DNA of 64,000 nucleotides from Methylobacter sp015476545 (GTDB taxonomy: Bacteria; Pseudomonadota; Gammaproteobacteria; Methylococcales; Methylomonadaceae), in assembly GCF_052162025.1 (NCBI RefSeq), contig NZ_CP197401.1:992001-1056000 (forward strand). The letters are read 5' to 3'. Position numbers and translations under genes: made by a program. Below are positions 55,421 through 64,000 of this stretch, one piece after another. Each line of letters begins with the position of its first letter. Position 1 is the first letter of the stretch. Under the pieces are notes generated by a model. That model worked only from the letters and a program-made list of their open reading frames with translations. It was not told where the DNA came from and did no database searches.

Positions 55421-55999
55421 TTATTTAATGACTTCAGCTTTTTCAATCACGATGTCGGTTTTAGGTACATCCTGATGCGGGCCGCGATTGCCTGTCGGTT
55501 GCTTGGCCATGGCGTCGACTACTTCCATGCCTTCAACCACTTCGCCAAAAACGGCATAACCCCAGCCATTAGGCGTAGGGCTGGTGTAGTTCAGGAATGA
55601 ATTGTCTTTGTAGTTGATAAAAAATTGCGCAGTTGCAGAGTCAGGGTCTGGTGTACGGGCCATGGCGATAGTGCCGCGGCTGTTCGGCAGACCGTTGTTG
55701 GCTTCGTTTTTAATAGGTGCATGGGTGGCTTTTTGGTTGAAGCTGGTATCAAAGCCGCCGCCTTGTGCCATAAAGCCTGGGATGACGCGATGGAAAATAG
55801 TGCCGTTGTAAAAGCCTTCGTTAACATAGGTCAGAAAATTTGCCGATGAAGCAGGCGCTTTTTCAGAATTCAGCTGAATGACGATTTCGCCGAGTGTCGT
55901 CGTTAATTTAACTTTTGGTTGTGTGTCAGGCATTTTGTTTTCCTTAGCAAAAGAAAGTGTTGTTAGAGACAGCATCATGGAAAGAATAAGGATGCGCAT
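55421..55999 (-). CDS. peptidyl-prolyl cis-trans isomerase, exported cyclophilin
   Basis: A 192-residue cyclophilin. A signal peptide (RILILSMMLSLTTLSFAKEN) precedes the domain: TTLGEIVIQLNSEKAPASSA, the catalytic arginine region FYNGTIFHRVIPGFMAQGGG and AMARTPDPDSATAQFFINY. It catalyses proline isomerisation in protein folding, here probably in the periplasm (PpiA-like location with PpiB-like neighbourhood). AAGGAAAA precedes the ATG at 55999; the frame extends to 56023 without a better site. It is divergent from cysS. Confidence 0.93.
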   Translation of the reverse strand: MRILILSMMLSLTTLSFAKENKMPDTQPKVKLTTTLGEIVIQLNSEKAPASSANFLTYVNEGFYNGTIFHRVIPGFMAQGGGFDTSFNQKATHAPIKNEANNGLPNSRGTIAMARTPDPDSATAQFFINYKDNSFLNYTSPTPNGWGYAVFGEVVEGMEVVDAMAKQPTGNRGPHQDVPKTDIVIEKAEVIK

Positions 56000-56185
56000 G
56001 GATTTTCCTTGTGGGTGATGCAAAGGGCAGATTCTATGTGTTTTTATCTTGAAAGAGAAGTATGTGCTTGGTAAATTGTGCGGTTTTGTTTATAAATCTA
56101 CATAAATTTCATCCGGCTGGCTGTCTTGTAGAGGTCGATTACAGGCACTTGGGCGGATTCTTCAACGATATGGCATGGTAACTCA

Positions 56186-57580
56186 ATGTTAAAAATATAT
56201 AACACCCTGACTCGAAAGAAAGAATTGTTTCAGCCGCGCGAAGCCGGCAAGGTCGGCATGTATGTTTGCGGCATGACAGTTTATGACTACTGCCATATCG
56301 GCCACGCCCGCGTCATGGTCGTGTTTGATACGGTTGCACGCTATTTTCGCCATTTGGGTTATGACTTGACCTATGTGCGCAATATTACCGACATCGATGA
56401 CAAGATTATTCAGCGTGCCAATGAAAACGGCGAAGAATTCGGCAAGCTGACAGAGCGTTTTATCGAGGCCATGCATGAGGATGAGCGCGCGCTGTCGGTG
56501 CTGCCGCCCGATATCGAGCCCAGAGCCACACAATCCATCGAGCAGATTATCGCCATGATTGAGACCTTGGTGGCTAAAGGACTGGCTTATGTCGGCAGCA
56601 ATGGTGATGTGTTCTATTCAGTCAATAAATTCAAAGATTACGGTCAATTGTCGGGCAAGAACCTGGATGAACTGCAAGCCGGCGAGCGCGTCGATGTGGA
56701 TCTGGCCAAGCAGAATCCGATGGATTTTGTATTGTGGAAAATGGCCAAGCCGAATGAGCCGGCCTGGGGATCCCCTTGGGGCCTGGGGCGTCCCGGTTGG
56801 CATATCGAGTGCTCAGCCATGTCGACCTGCTGCCTGGGAAATCATTTCGACATCCATGGCGGCGGCATGGACCTGCAGTTTCCTCATCATGAAAATGAAA
56901 TCGCCCAGTCGGAAGGGGCAACCGGCGAAAAGTTTGTCAATTTATGGATGCATAACGGCTTCGTGCGCATCAATGAAGAGAAAATGTCCAAATCGCTGGG
57001 CAATTTCTTTACCGTTCGGGAAGTGCTGCAGCGCTATCGGCCGGAAATCATCCGGTTTTTTATCCTTTCCAGCCATTACCGCAGTCCATTGAATTATTCC
57101 GATGAGCATCTGGATGAGGCGGGAGCGGCTTTGACGCGGCTTTATACTGCTCTGCGCGGCGTCGAGACGGCAGAGGCGGCAATAGAAGCCGATTACAAAG
57201 CACGGTTTGAACAGGCTATGGACGATGATTTCAATACGCCTGTCGCGCTATCGGTATTATTCGATTTGGCAAGAGAACTGAACAAGGTCAAGGAAAACAA
57301 CCGGGAAAAGGCGGTGCAGTTGGCGGCTACGCTAAAGTATCTAAGCGGTTTACTCGGAATACTGCAAGATGATCCCGATGCTTTTCTAAAAGGCGGGGCA
57401 ATAGCCGGTTCAAGCACTTTGAGCTTATCGAATGAGCAGATTGAACAGCAAATCCAGGCTCGCCTTGAGGCTAAAAAGAATAAAGACTGGTCAACCGCTG
57501 ACCGTATCCGTGATGAATTAAAAGAACAGGGTATTATTCTGGAAGATGTGCCGGGCGGTACGAACTGGCGTCGGGAATAA
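56186..57580 (+). CDS. cysS: cysteinyl-tRNA synthetase
   Basis: A 464-residue class I aminoacyl-tRNA synthetase. The zinc-binding MYVCGMTVYDYCHIGHARV contains the HIGH motif, and EEKMSKSLGNFF is the KMSKS loop. WHIECSAMSTCCLGNHFDIH with GGGMDLQFPHHENEIAQSEG gives the other zinc ligands and active-site residues. The length is standard. It is followed after about 100 bp by fchA. Confidence 0.97.
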   Translation: MLKIYNTLTRKKELFQPREAGKVGMYVCGMTVYDYCHIGHARVMVVFDTVARYFRHLGYDLTYVRNITDIDDKIIQRANENGEEFGKLTERFIEAMHEDERALSVLPPDIEPRATQSIEQIIAMIETLVAKGLAYVGSNGDVFYSVNKFKDYGQLSGKNLDELQAGERVDVDLAKQNPMDFVLWKMAKPNEPAWGSPWGLGRPGWHIECSAMSTCCLGNHFDIHGGGMDLQFPHHENEIAQSEGATGEKFVNLWMHNGFVRINEEKMSKSLGNFFTVREVLQRYRPEIIRFFILSSHYRSPLNYSDEHLDEAGAALTRLYTALRGVETAEAAIEADYKARFEQAMDDDFNTPVALSVLFDLARELNKVKENNREKAVQLAATLKYLSGLLGILQDDPDAFLKGGAIAGSSTLSLSNEQIEQQIQARLEAKKNKDWSTADRIRDELKEQGIILEDVPGGTNWRRE

Positions 57581-57678
57581 TATAGCAAAAGTATTTAGGC
57601 TCACGGTAAAGCCGAAATATCATCTCAGGACACATGGCTTGTCCCTGAAACAGAGTTAATGATTAAAGAAGGATAGTA

Positions 57679-58308
57679 ATGAGCGAAATAAAAGATAAAT
57701 CAGTCCAGACATTCCTTGATGAATTGGCCAGTAAAGCGCCTACGCCCGGCGGCGGCAGTGCCGCCGCCGTGATGGGAGCGCAGTCGGCCGCTCTGACCAG
57801 CATGGTGTGCAATCTGACTATCGGCAAGCCCAAATACGCCGAGGTTGAAGCTGAAATGCAGGCGCTACTGTTGAAATCGGAAGCGCTGCGGGAAAAACTG
57901 ATCACCATGATTAAAGCCGATGTGGATGTCTTTGATCGTTTAATGGCTACCTATGGTTTGCCGAAAGAAACAGAAGAGGAAAAGGCAGCGCGCAGCGCGG
58001 CCATTCAGTCCGTATTGAAAGAAGCGACTGAAGTGCCTTTGGCTTGCGCCCGTGCTTGTAGAGAAGCGATCGAATTAAGCCGTATTGCCGCAGAAAAGGG
58101 TAATCTGGGCGTGATCAGTGATGCCGGCGTGGCTGCCATGGCCGGTTACGGAGCCTTAAAAAGTGCGGCTCTGAATGTCTGCATCAACGCGGGCAGTCTT
58201 AAGGACAGAGACTTTGCCGAGGCAAAGCTGGCGGAATTGGAACAGATCATGAAAGGCGCTGATGTAGCTGCTGAAGAGATTTATCAGCTTGTTAAAACCA
58301 AATTGTAA
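57679..58308 (+). CDS. fchA: methenyltetrahydrofolate cyclohydrolase (FchA)
   Basis: A 209-residue all-helical protein of the cyclodeaminase/cyclohydrolase family. It begins VQTFLDELASKAPTPGGGSA with the typical glycine-rich turn, then AALTSMVCNLTIGKPKY and IKADVDVFDRLMATYGLP. In methylotrophs FchA interconverts methenyl-H4F and 10-formyl-H4F, working with MtdA and formate-H4F ligase; glutamate-formiminotransferase cyclodeaminase activity is the other family role, unlikely without a histidine pathway nearby. AAGGA precedes the ATG. Confidence 0.88.
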   Translation: MSEIKDKSVQTFLDELASKAPTPGGGSAAAVMGAQSAALTSMVCNLTIGKPKYAEVEAEMQALLLKSEALREKLITMIKADVDVFDRLMATYGLPKETEEEKAARSAAIQSVLKEATEVPLACARACREAIELSRIAAEKGNLGVISDAGVAAMAGYGALKSAALNVCINAGSLKDRDFAEAKLAELEQIMKGADVAAEEIYQLVKTKL

Positions 58309-58428
58309 TCATCAAATTCGGCCGTCGTGCAGGCGGTCGGGTGTGATTTGGATGTGATAATAAAATTTTGTAATTTCAAAGACTTATGTTTTATTTGAAA
58401 AATAACTATAAAAATAATCAAAAAATGG

Positions 58429-58457
58429 TTGACGAGATAGGGAATCCCCCTTATCAT
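58429..58457 (+). promoter_or_regulatory. promoter of the tRNA Pro-Arg-His cluster
   Basis: TTGACG (58429-58434) and TATCAT (58452-58457) are separated by 17 bp, about 58 bp before the first tRNA. This is a near-consensus sigma-70 promoter in the right place. Confidence 0.75.
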
Positions 58458-58514
58458 AGTCATCTCTTCAAGGGTGGTTGAGAAGTTTAGCAAGCCATTA
58501 ACAAAGAAGGTCGT

Positions 58515-58591
58515 CGGGGTATAGCGCAGTTTGGTAGCGCGCCTGCTTTGGGAGCAGGATGTCGGGGGTTCGAATCCCTCTACCCCGACCA
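58515..58591 (+). tRNA. tRNA-Pro (anticodon TGG)
   Basis: A 77-base cloverleaf: acceptor CGGGGTA pairs with TACCCCG, the anticodon stem CCTGC/GCAGG encloses the loop TTTGGGA with anticodon TGG, the T-loop is GGTTCGAATCC, and the 3' CCA is encoded (58589-58591). First of three tightly spaced tRNAs. Confidence 0.96.
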
Positions 58592-58595
58592 ATTT

Positions 58596-58672
58596 GCGCT
58601 TGTAGCTCAACCGGATAGAGCACCGGCCTTCTAAGCCGGGGGTCGCAGGTTCGAGTCCTGCCAAGCGCGCCA
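58596..58672 (+). tRNA. tRNA-Arg (anticodon TCT)
   Basis: Acceptor GCGCTTG pairs with CAAGCGC; the anticodon stem CCGGC/GCCGG encloses CTTCTAA with anticodon TCT; GGTTCGAGTCC forms the T-loop and CCA is encoded at 58670-58672. It starts 4 bp after tRNA-Pro. Confidence 0.96.
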
Positions 58673-58694
58673 TTTCTTGAGAAGTCCACATTAT

Positions 58695-58771
58695 GGTGAG
58701 CGTAGCTCAGTTGGTAGAGCCCCGGATTGTGATTCCGGTTGTCGTGGGTTCGAGCCCCATCGTTCACCCCA
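58695..58771 (+). tRNA. tRNA-His (anticodon GTG)
   Basis: Acceptor GTGAGCG (58696-58702) pairs with CGTTCAC, and the extra 5' G at 58695 faces the discriminator C68 position, the tRNA-His hallmark. The anticodon stem CCGGA/TCCGG encloses TTGTGAT with anticodon GTG. CCA is encoded (58769-58771). Confidence 0.95.
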
Positions 58772-58918
58772 TCCCCTAATTTATTTTTCAGTTTTACCTT
58801 CATTATTTGCACACACTCTTAGCTCTCATGCTGAATGTAGAGTTCAAGCCGTGCGTGCCACAATTATTTCTGCAATCAATCACATTTTCATATCCTATTT
58901 CAATAGGCCAGGATGAGT

Positions 58919-59350
58919 TTAAGCATGGCTGCTGATCCAGCGCACAATGTCTGCTGCACCCATAGCGCCTGATTGACGGGCAATTTCACGGCCGGCTTTA
59001 AACAATATCATCGTAGGAATGCTGCGAATGTTGAATTGAGCGGCAATGCCCTGTTCCTGTTCAGCATTGAGCTTGGCCAGACGTACCCGAGGTTCAAGCT
59101 GAGCCGCAGCCTGGGCGAAAGCCGGGGCCATTATCTTGCAAGGCCCGCACCAGGGCGCCCAGAAATCGACAACGACAGCAATATCATTGCGCGAAATATG
59201 GCGTTGGAAATTATTGCCGTTTAATTCCAGCGGCTGTCCCGCGAATAAAATTTGTTTACATTTGCCACAATGAGGATGATGATCCAGGCGTTCGGAAGGA
59301 ATTCGATTTATGGTATGGCAAAAAGGGCAGACAATATGCAGAGAGCCCAT
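58919..59350 (-). CDS. trxC: thioredoxin 2 (zinc-finger thioredoxin TrxC)
   Basis: A 143-residue TrxC. Two CxxC pairs at the N-terminus (C8, C11 and C28, C31) form a zinc finger, and the thioredoxin domain has the active site WAPWCGPCK (C68, C71) and the cis-proline loop RSIPTMILFKAG. It is a cytoplasmic disulfide reductase often induced by oxidative stress. It stands alone, convergent with the tRNA cluster. Confidence 0.93.
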   Translation of the reverse strand: MGSLHIVCPFCHTINRIPSERLDHHPHCGKCKQILFAGQPLELNGNNFQRHISRNDIAVVVDFWAPWCGPCKIMAPAFAQAAAQLEPRVRLAKLNAEQEQGIAAQFNIRSIPTMILFKAGREIARQSGAMGAADIVRWISSHA

Positions 59351-59427
59351 GCTGAAGATCTTCTTTAAAGTTTAGACAGGCCTGATATAAGGCCATCACG
59401 TCTGAAAATCAATATGCGCTGCTATAG

Positions 59428-59928
59428 TTATGTTTTTGAGTTGACGGGACGGACGCTTCCGTCGTTCATATCGATAATATAAGCGCGGCCAAAACCGATT
59501 ACGTATCGTCCATTTTCAGGGCGCAAAGCAAATAGATGAAAATCGGATAGTGAGCGTAACAAGTTGACGACTTCGCCGAATTTAGTGCTCAGGGCTTGCA
59601 ACTGGACAGCGTAGATTTCATCATCATGCGGTATTTCCTCGGCCTTGCATCCAAATACAGCCCTCTCGCGCGCAAATAGATTATGAGATTCGGATTCCGG
59701 ACGGATAAACATCACAGATGCCTGCGGATTTTGCAGCAAATTGGCGGTATGGCTGGCCAGTTCGCTGACAAAGACATAAAAGCATCCCGCCTGATCTTGT
59801 ACAAAAGGCGCATAACTAATGTCGGGAGCGCCGTTCGCTGTAGCGGTCGATAGCAATAATGTCTGCTGAGACGCAATCAGTTTGTGACAATCAAGGGCTA
59901 TGTCGTCAAGATTTTCGGATTCGTTCAT
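59428..59928 (-). CDS. HugZ/pyridoxamine-phosphate-oxidase-fold protein
   Basis: A 166-residue split-barrel FMN-binding-type protein. DCHKLIASQQTLLLSTATAN, the GAPDISYAPFVQD strand, FVSELASHTANLLQNPQASV and LRPENGRYVIGFGRAYII are typical of HugZ-like heme-utilisation proteins. HugZ degrades heme to release iron, but without a heme uptake locus nearby that role is only suggested. The frame starts at 59937; the ATG at 59928 has better spacing to AGGA. Confidence 0.75.
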   Translation of the reverse strand: MNESENLDDIALDCHKLIASQQTLLLSTATANGAPDISYAPFVQDQAGCFYVFVSELASHTANLLQNPQASVMFIRPESESHNLFARERAVFGCKAEEIPHDDEIYAVQLQALSTKFGEVVNLLRSLSDFHLFALRPENGRYVIGFGRAYIIDMNDGSVRPVNSKT

Positions 59929-59937
59929 GTCAGGCAT

Positions 59938-60284
59938 GTCCTATGTTTGTATTCGCCATTGTCGGATATTTTTTTACATCCAATTTTTATGGTCTTTTGA
60001 GCAGTATTGAGTCAGACTGATTTAACTGCAGAATTACGCCCGTTGTTGTATTTCATCTGTATTGTTTACTATTGAGCAGGCTCGGCGGCGAATATCAATC
60101 TGTTAACTGGATGATCAAAAGTTTTTCTTCTTCGAACTTTACCAAAAATATCGGTTTCAAAAATAAGCGAAACTTAAGTTTTTTTGATTGGGGAATAAAT
60201 ATATTCAAGACAATCCTCAGCTATATCCGTTTCGAAAGCATGTATTTCTAGTCCAGTCATTTGCTTTTTGTTGAAAAAAGAAGG
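59938..60284. other. 347-bp intergenic region, nothing recognised
   Basis: Between the HugZ-like gene and the alcohol dehydrogenase stop codon I see no gene, RNA or clear terminator. Confidence 0.6.
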
Positions 60285-61349
60285 CTAACCGCTTTCTGCA
60301 TCGCGCTTCAAACTGGCCAGGTCGATAACGAAACGGTACTTCACATCGCTTTTCAGCATGCGCTCATAGGCTTGATTAATCTGCTGGATCGGAATGATTT
60401 CGATGTCGGCCGCAATTTGGTGCTGGGCGCAGAAATCGAGCATTTCCTGCGTTTCCTTCAAACCGCCGATGAGAGAGCCGGCAATGCGGCGGCGCTTGAA
60501 GATCAGATTGGCCGCGTTCGGGGAGGAATGCGCGTGATCCGGTACGCCCACCAGGCATAAAGTGCCATCCCTCTTGAGCAATGCCGTGTAGTCATCCAGA
60601 TTATGCGATGCGGCCACAGTATTCAGGATGAAATCAAAGCTGGCGCGTTGCTTGCTCATCGCCTCGGGATCTTTCGATATGACCACTTCATGCGCACCTA
60701 AACGTCTGGCATCTTCTATTTTGCTTGCTGAGGTCGTGAACAACACGACATGAGCCCCAAACGCACGCGCGAATTTTACCGCCATGTGGCCGAGCCCGCC
60801 CAGGCCTACAATGCCGACTTTGTCGTTCGGCCCTATCTGCCAGTGCCGTAACGGGGAGTAAGTGGTAATGCCCGCGCATAACAAGGGCGCTGCCGCTGCC
60901 GGATCAAGGCTATCCGAGATATGCAGTACAAAACGCTGGTCGACAACGATCCGGTTGGAATAGCCGCCATAAGTCATGTGGCCGATATGCGGATCAGGGC
61001 TGTTATAAGTGAAGGTGGCTGCATCGCAGAACTGCTCCTGATGATCATGGCAATCGGGACAGGTTCCGCATGAATCGACCAGACAGCCAACGCCGACCAG
61101 TTCACCGATTTTAAAATCCGTTACAGCGCTGCCGATAGCGGCTACTTTGCCAACGATTTCATGGCCCGGCACGATCGGGAAAACCGAACCGCCCCATTCA
61201 TTACGAACCTGATGAAGATCGGAATGACAGACGCCGCAGAATAAAATCTCGATCTGGACATCAGTCGGCATGGGATCGCGCCGCTCAAAGCGGAATGGTA
61301 CGAGCGGAGAATGGTGATCATGGGCAGCATAGCCGATAGTTTTCTGCAT
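60285..61349 (-). CDS. zinc-dependent alcohol dehydrogenase (YahK/cinnamyl-alcohol type)
   Basis: A 354-residue medium-chain dehydrogenase. The catalytic zinc site is in FCGVCHSDLHQVRNEWGG and PGHEIVGKV, the structural zinc cysteines are in DSCGTCPDCHDHQEQFC, and the Rossmann loop is VGIVGLGGLGHMAVKFARAF. The FTTSASKIEDARRLGA segment suggests NADPH use, as in YahK-type aldehyde reductases. It could detoxify or reduce aldehydes; the substrate is not evident. The frame extends to 61415, but AGGAG just before the ATG at 61349 decides the start. Confidence 0.88.
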   Translation of the reverse strand: MQKTIGYAAHDHHSPLVPFRFERRDPMPTDVQIEILFCGVCHSDLHQVRNEWGGSVFPIVPGHEIVGKVAAIGSAVTDFKIGELVGVGCLVDSCGTCPDCHDHQEQFCDAATFTYNSPDPHIGHMTYGGYSNRIVVDQRFVLHISDSLDPAAAAPLLCAGITTYSPLRHWQIGPNDKVGIVGLGGLGHMAVKFARAFGAHVVLFTTSASKIEDARRLGAHEVVISKDPEAMSKQRASFDFILNTVAASHNLDDYTALLKRDGTLCLVGVPDHAHSSPNAANLIFKRRRIAGSLIGGLKETQEMLDFCAQHQIAADIEIIPIQQINQAYERMLKSDVKYRFVIDLASLKRDAESG

Positions 61350-61594
61350 AATAATGCTCCTGTTTAGCGATTTTCGTGTAAGCCGGCCGGTATCGAGCGG
61401 CGCACTGCCGCACACATTTGCAATTCACAATAAAGCAATTCAAAGAATTGGGACAGTTTAGGCTCTTAAAATCATCAAAAGATTTTTCAAGAGGACTATA
61501 TGCGCTCATAATTGGATTCAGCTATGATAGCGTAATCATTTAGTTATAAATGGTTTCTGTTAACAATCTTTAACTGTTTCTAGCATAATAGCCA

Positions 61595-62101
61595 TTGAAA
61601 AATTCCGCGGGGTTAAACAATCTGTATTTTTCCATCCGGCTTGCCTTGGTGCTGGTGGCTGTTTTGTTTGCCGGTTGCGCCCATGAGCCTAAGGTCGCTC
61701 CCGCAAGGCCCATGCAGTCGCAACGGCCGCCGGTTGTGGATTATGCTCTAAGCCTGCAAGGCGTGCCTTATCGCTACGGCAAGGACTCGCCGCAGGAAGG
61801 CTTTGACTGCAGCGGCTTCATCAAACACGTTTATGAACGGCAGGGTCTTTCTTTGCCGCGTACGACACGCGAGATGGCTCGGTCGCTGCCTTCAATTTCA
61901 ATACATGATCTCAGCTCAGGCGATCTGGTCTTTTTCAACACCAATGGCCGCCCGTTCTCCCATGTCGGCCTGTATATCAGCGATAATAATTTCATCCATG
62001 CACCCAGTCAACGTACCGGCAGAGTGTTGGTATCCAGTCTGAATAATCAATACTGGCGCCAGCATTTGATTGGCGCACGCCGTCCCATACAATGGCGCTA
62101 A
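61595..62101 (+). CDS. NlpC/P60 lipoprotein endopeptidase (MepS/Spr-like)
   Basis: A 168-residue lipoprotein. The signal LALVLVAVLFAGCAHEP has a lipobox with the acylated cysteine. The NlpC/P60 domain has the catalytic cysteine in EGFDCSGFIKHVYERQG, histidines in FSHVGLYISDNNFIHAPS, and SLPRTTREMARSLP. It would cleave peptidoglycan cross-links from the outer membrane. The start appears to be TTG at 61595; no ATG is available upstream in frame close by. Confidence 0.87.
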   Translation: MKNSAGLNNLYFSIRLALVLVAVLFAGCAHEPKVAPARPMQSQRPPVVDYALSLQGVPYRYGKDSPQEGFDCSGFIKHVYERQGLSLPRTTREMARSLPSISIHDLSSGDLVFFNTNGRPFSHVGLYISDNNFIHAPSQRTGRVLVSSLNNQYWRQHLIGARRPIQWR

Positions 62102-62133
62102 ACTGGAATTTTTATCCTGAGAAAAAGTTATTC

Positions 62134-63429
62134 ATGCAGGCGCAAAACCGAAAGAAACCTTATCAGCAGCTTTATTTTCAAGTATTGACGGCTATTGCTC
62201 TGGCCATTTTGCTTGGCCATTTCTATCCTGAAACCGGCATCGCCATGAAACCGCTGGGCGACGGCTTCATCAAGCTGATCAAGATGATTATCACGCCGAT
62301 CATCTTCTGTACTGTCGTTTCCGGTATCGCCGGCATGCGGGACATGAACAAGGTTGGACGCGTCGGCATCAAGGCGCTGGTTTATTTTGAGGTCGTCAGT
62401 TCGTTGGCGCTGGTCATCGGATTGATCGTGGTCCATGTCATCAAGCCCGGCGCGGGCATGAATATTGATGTCGCCACGCTCGATACCAAAAGCCTGACGG
62501 CCTATACTACGGCGGCGAAATCGCAAAACGCGGTGGATTTCCTGCTCAATATCATTCCCGCCAGTGTTGTCGATGCCTTCGCCAAGGGAGACATTCTGCA
62601 GGTGCTGCTGATTGCGTTGTTGTTCGGTTTCTCGCTGGCTGCGCTGGGACAGCTCGGCGAAGACGTAAAGCTGTTCATCGACAAGATCTCGCAAGTACTC
62701 TTCGGCATTGTAGCAACTATCATGAAGCTGGCGCCGATTGGCGCTTTCGGTGCCATGGCTTTTACTATCGGCAAATACGGTATCGCATCGCTCGCGCCTT
62801 TGGCGAAATTGATGGGCAGCTTTTATCTGACCTGCCTGCTGTTTATTTTTATCGTGCTGGGACTGATCGCACGATTGGCGGGCTTCAGTATTCTGAAATT
62901 CATACGCTATATCAAGGATGAATTGCTCATCGTGCTGGGCACGTCTTCTTCAGAATCGGTATTGCCGCGCATCATGCTGAAAATGGAGAAACTGGGTTGT
63001 TCGAAACCGGTCGTGGGATTAGTGATTCCGACCGGCTATTCATTCAATCTGGACGGCACATCGATTTACCTGACCATGGCCGCGATTTTTGTCGCACAGG
63101 CCACCAATACGCCGCTGACGCTGACCCAGGAATTGACGATTCTGGGCGTCTTGCTGCTGACCTCGAAGGGTGCATCGGGCGTCACCGGCAGCGGCTTTGT
63201 TACCCTGGCCTCGACGCTGTCAGCCATTCCGACCATTCCGCTGGCGGGACTGGCATTGATTCTCGGCATAGACCGCTTTATGTCCGAGGCGCGCGCGTTG
63301 ACCAATCTCATCGGCAACGGCGTTGCGACCGTGGTTGCCTCTAAATGGGAAAATGAACTGGACGGGAAGCAGCTTGATGCAGAGCTTAACGGTATAGGCG
63401 AAGCGGTTGAGCAGCAGTCTCCTGAATAA
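62134..63429 (+). CDS. dctA: C4-dicarboxylate/amino-acid:cation symporter (DctA family)
   Basis: A 431-residue sodium/proton-dependent symporter. About eight hydrophobic segments are seen, with FIKLIKMIITPIIFCTVVSG, the serine-rich re-entrant loop VLGTSSSESVLPRIM, PTGYSFNLDGTSIYLTMAAI and GVTGSGFVTLASTL, which match DctA closely. It takes up succinate, fumarate or malate. The frame can begin at 62092, overlapping the previous gene, but the ATG at 62134 begins at the usual N-terminus. Uptake of C4 acids is notable in an otherwise methylotrophic context. Confidence 0.9.
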   Translation: MQAQNRKKPYQQLYFQVLTAIALAILLGHFYPETGIAMKPLGDGFIKLIKMIITPIIFCTVVSGIAGMRDMNKVGRVGIKALVYFEVVSSLALVIGLIVVHVIKPGAGMNIDVATLDTKSLTAYTTAAKSQNAVDFLLNIIPASVVDAFAKGDILQVLLIALLFGFSLAALGQLGEDVKLFIDKISQVLFGIVATIMKLAPIGAFGAMAFTIGKYGIASLAPLAKLMGSFYLTCLLFIFIVLGLIARLAGFSILKFIRYIKDELLIVLGTSSSESVLPRIMLKMEKLGCSKPVVGLVIPTGYSFNLDGTSIYLTMAAIFVAQATNTPLTLTQELTILGVLLLTSKGASGVTGSGFVTLASTLSAIPTIPLAGLALILGIDRFMSEARALTNLIGNGVATVVASKWENELDGKQLDAELNGIGEAVEQQSPE

Positions 63430-63536
63430 TTCCTCTCTCATGTCACGTAATGGCCATGGATTTTTACCTCGAATAATACAAAGGCCACGAAGTTTTGTGC
63501 TTCGGGGTGTTTTCTGGGGCTGACTGTTACGCCTTA

Positions 63537-64000
63537 TTAATGCCGGTAAATCCGGTAAATACTGCCGGTAAAGTCATCCGAAATATAGATAGCGCCGTCC
63601 GGCCCTTCGGCAACATCAACTGGTCGGCCTATGACATCGCCTTGCCGCTCAAAACCTGTGACAAAGTCGCGTTCCTTGATCGCACCATTGGGTTCGAAAT
63701 GCAGCGATACAACTTTATAGCCGATTTTTTGGGTGCGGTTCCAGGAACCATGCAGAGCCACTAACGCTGAGTTTTTAAACTTTGACGGCAAGTTTTTACT
63801 GCGAAGAAAAGTGATGCCAAGAGGCGAGGCATGGGCGGCAAATTCATGAATTGGGGCCTCGCTGCCGCTTATTCTTTCCTCATTGCCGGCACCAAAATCG
63901 GGATCGGGGACTTTATTGCCATTGGCATAAGGCCATCCGTAAAATTTGTCTTGTTCAATCCGGTTAAGTTCGCAGGGAGGGAAGTCATCGCTTAGAAAAT
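63537..64000 (-). CDS. PQQ-dependent sugar dehydrogenase family protein, 3' part
   Basis: The C-terminal part of a soluble glucose/sorbosone-dehydrogenase-type beta-propeller; the 5' end lies beyond the window. The frame runs from the edge (DDFPPCELNRIEQDKFYGWP) through PDFGAGNEERISGSEAPIHE, FAAHASPLGITFL and ALVALHGSWNRTQKIGYKVV to GRPVDVAEGPDGAIYISDDF and ends GSIYRIYRH. Related enzymes (YliI/Asd) oxidise aldose sugars in the periplasm with PQQ. An internal ATG at 63791 is not the true start. Confidence 0.85.
   Translation of the reverse strand, partial: FLSDDFPPCELNRIEQDKFYGWPYANGNKVPDPDFGAGNEERISGSEAPIHEFAAHASPLGITFLRSKNLPSKFKNSALVALHGSWNRTQKIGYKVVSLHFEPNGAIKERDFVTGFERQGDVIGRPVDVAEGPDGAIYISDDFTGSIYRIYRH

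Noticed and set aside
58284..58916. Frames of 79-135 codons on both strands across the tRNA cluster, with phrases such as GLEPATPGLEGRCS
   Set aside because: They are translations of tRNA genes and their complements, a well-known source of false proteins.

Overview
The window looks like a chromosome segment of a gammaproteobacterial methanotroph or methylotroph (order Methylococcales is the best guess). The evidence is a lanthanide-type methanol dehydrogenase (XoxF) with a XoxJ-like periplasmic protein, two tandem MtdB-like methylene-tetrahydromethanopterin dehydrogenases, a methenyl-tetrahydrofolate cyclohydrolase (FchA), and typical gammaproteobacterial housekeeping blocks (accA-tilS, pyrG-kdsA-eno-ftsB-ispD-ispF-truD, surE-pcm, lpxH-ppi-cysS). 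Taxonomy is inferred from gene content only; no 16S gene is present.

Layout. 0-7 kb: a small membrane protein, then an ABC ATPase, a fused FtsX-type permease and an AttH-like secreted protein in one operon, followed by an SDR-type threonine dehydrogenase and 2-amino-3-ketobutyrate CoA ligase. 7-15 kb: a secreted cupin, an AT-rich gene-poor stretch, a GacA-like regulator, the mtdB pair on the minus strand, and divergently an NAD-type isocitrate dehydrogenase, 5-formyl-H4F cyclo-ligase, carboxynorspermidine decarboxylase and a quinone oxidoreductase. 15-34 kb: a REC-GGDEF-EAL protein, PBP1B, lolA, rarA, a non-coding array of hairpins, then fatty-acid, tRNA-modification, CTP, Kdo, glycolysis, division, isoprenoid and repair genes. 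A broken yqaA-like gene follows pcm. 34-42 kb is accessory: a complete CzcCBA-type metal efflux operon on the minus strand, then a scar with relics of an IS630-type transposase and an integron-type integrase, a small acidic secreted protein and a short secretin-like protein. 42-51 kb: a divergent glycogen cluster (glgA-glgB on minus; glgC, GH57 enzyme and malQ on plus). 51-54 kb: xoxJ, a TerB-like unknown, and xoxF. 54-64 kb: lpxH, ppi, cysS, fchA, a tRNA Pro-Arg-His cluster, trxC, a HugZ-like protein, a zinc alcohol dehydrogenase, an NlpC/P60 lipoprotein, a dctA-like symporter and the 3' end of a PQQ-type sugar dehydrogenase.

How it fits together: XoxF makes formaldehyde (or formate) in the periplasm; the MtdB pair works in the tetrahydromethanopterin oxidation route, while FchA and the formyl-H4F cyclo-ligase serve the folate route. 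Surplus carbon can be stored as glycogen by GlgC/A/B and remobilised by the GH57 enzyme and MalQ. The most unusual signal is ftsB: by alignment with the known family N-terminus and by ribosome-binding-site position it appears to begin at an ATC codon, with no ATG, GTG or TTG able to encode the full membrane anchor.
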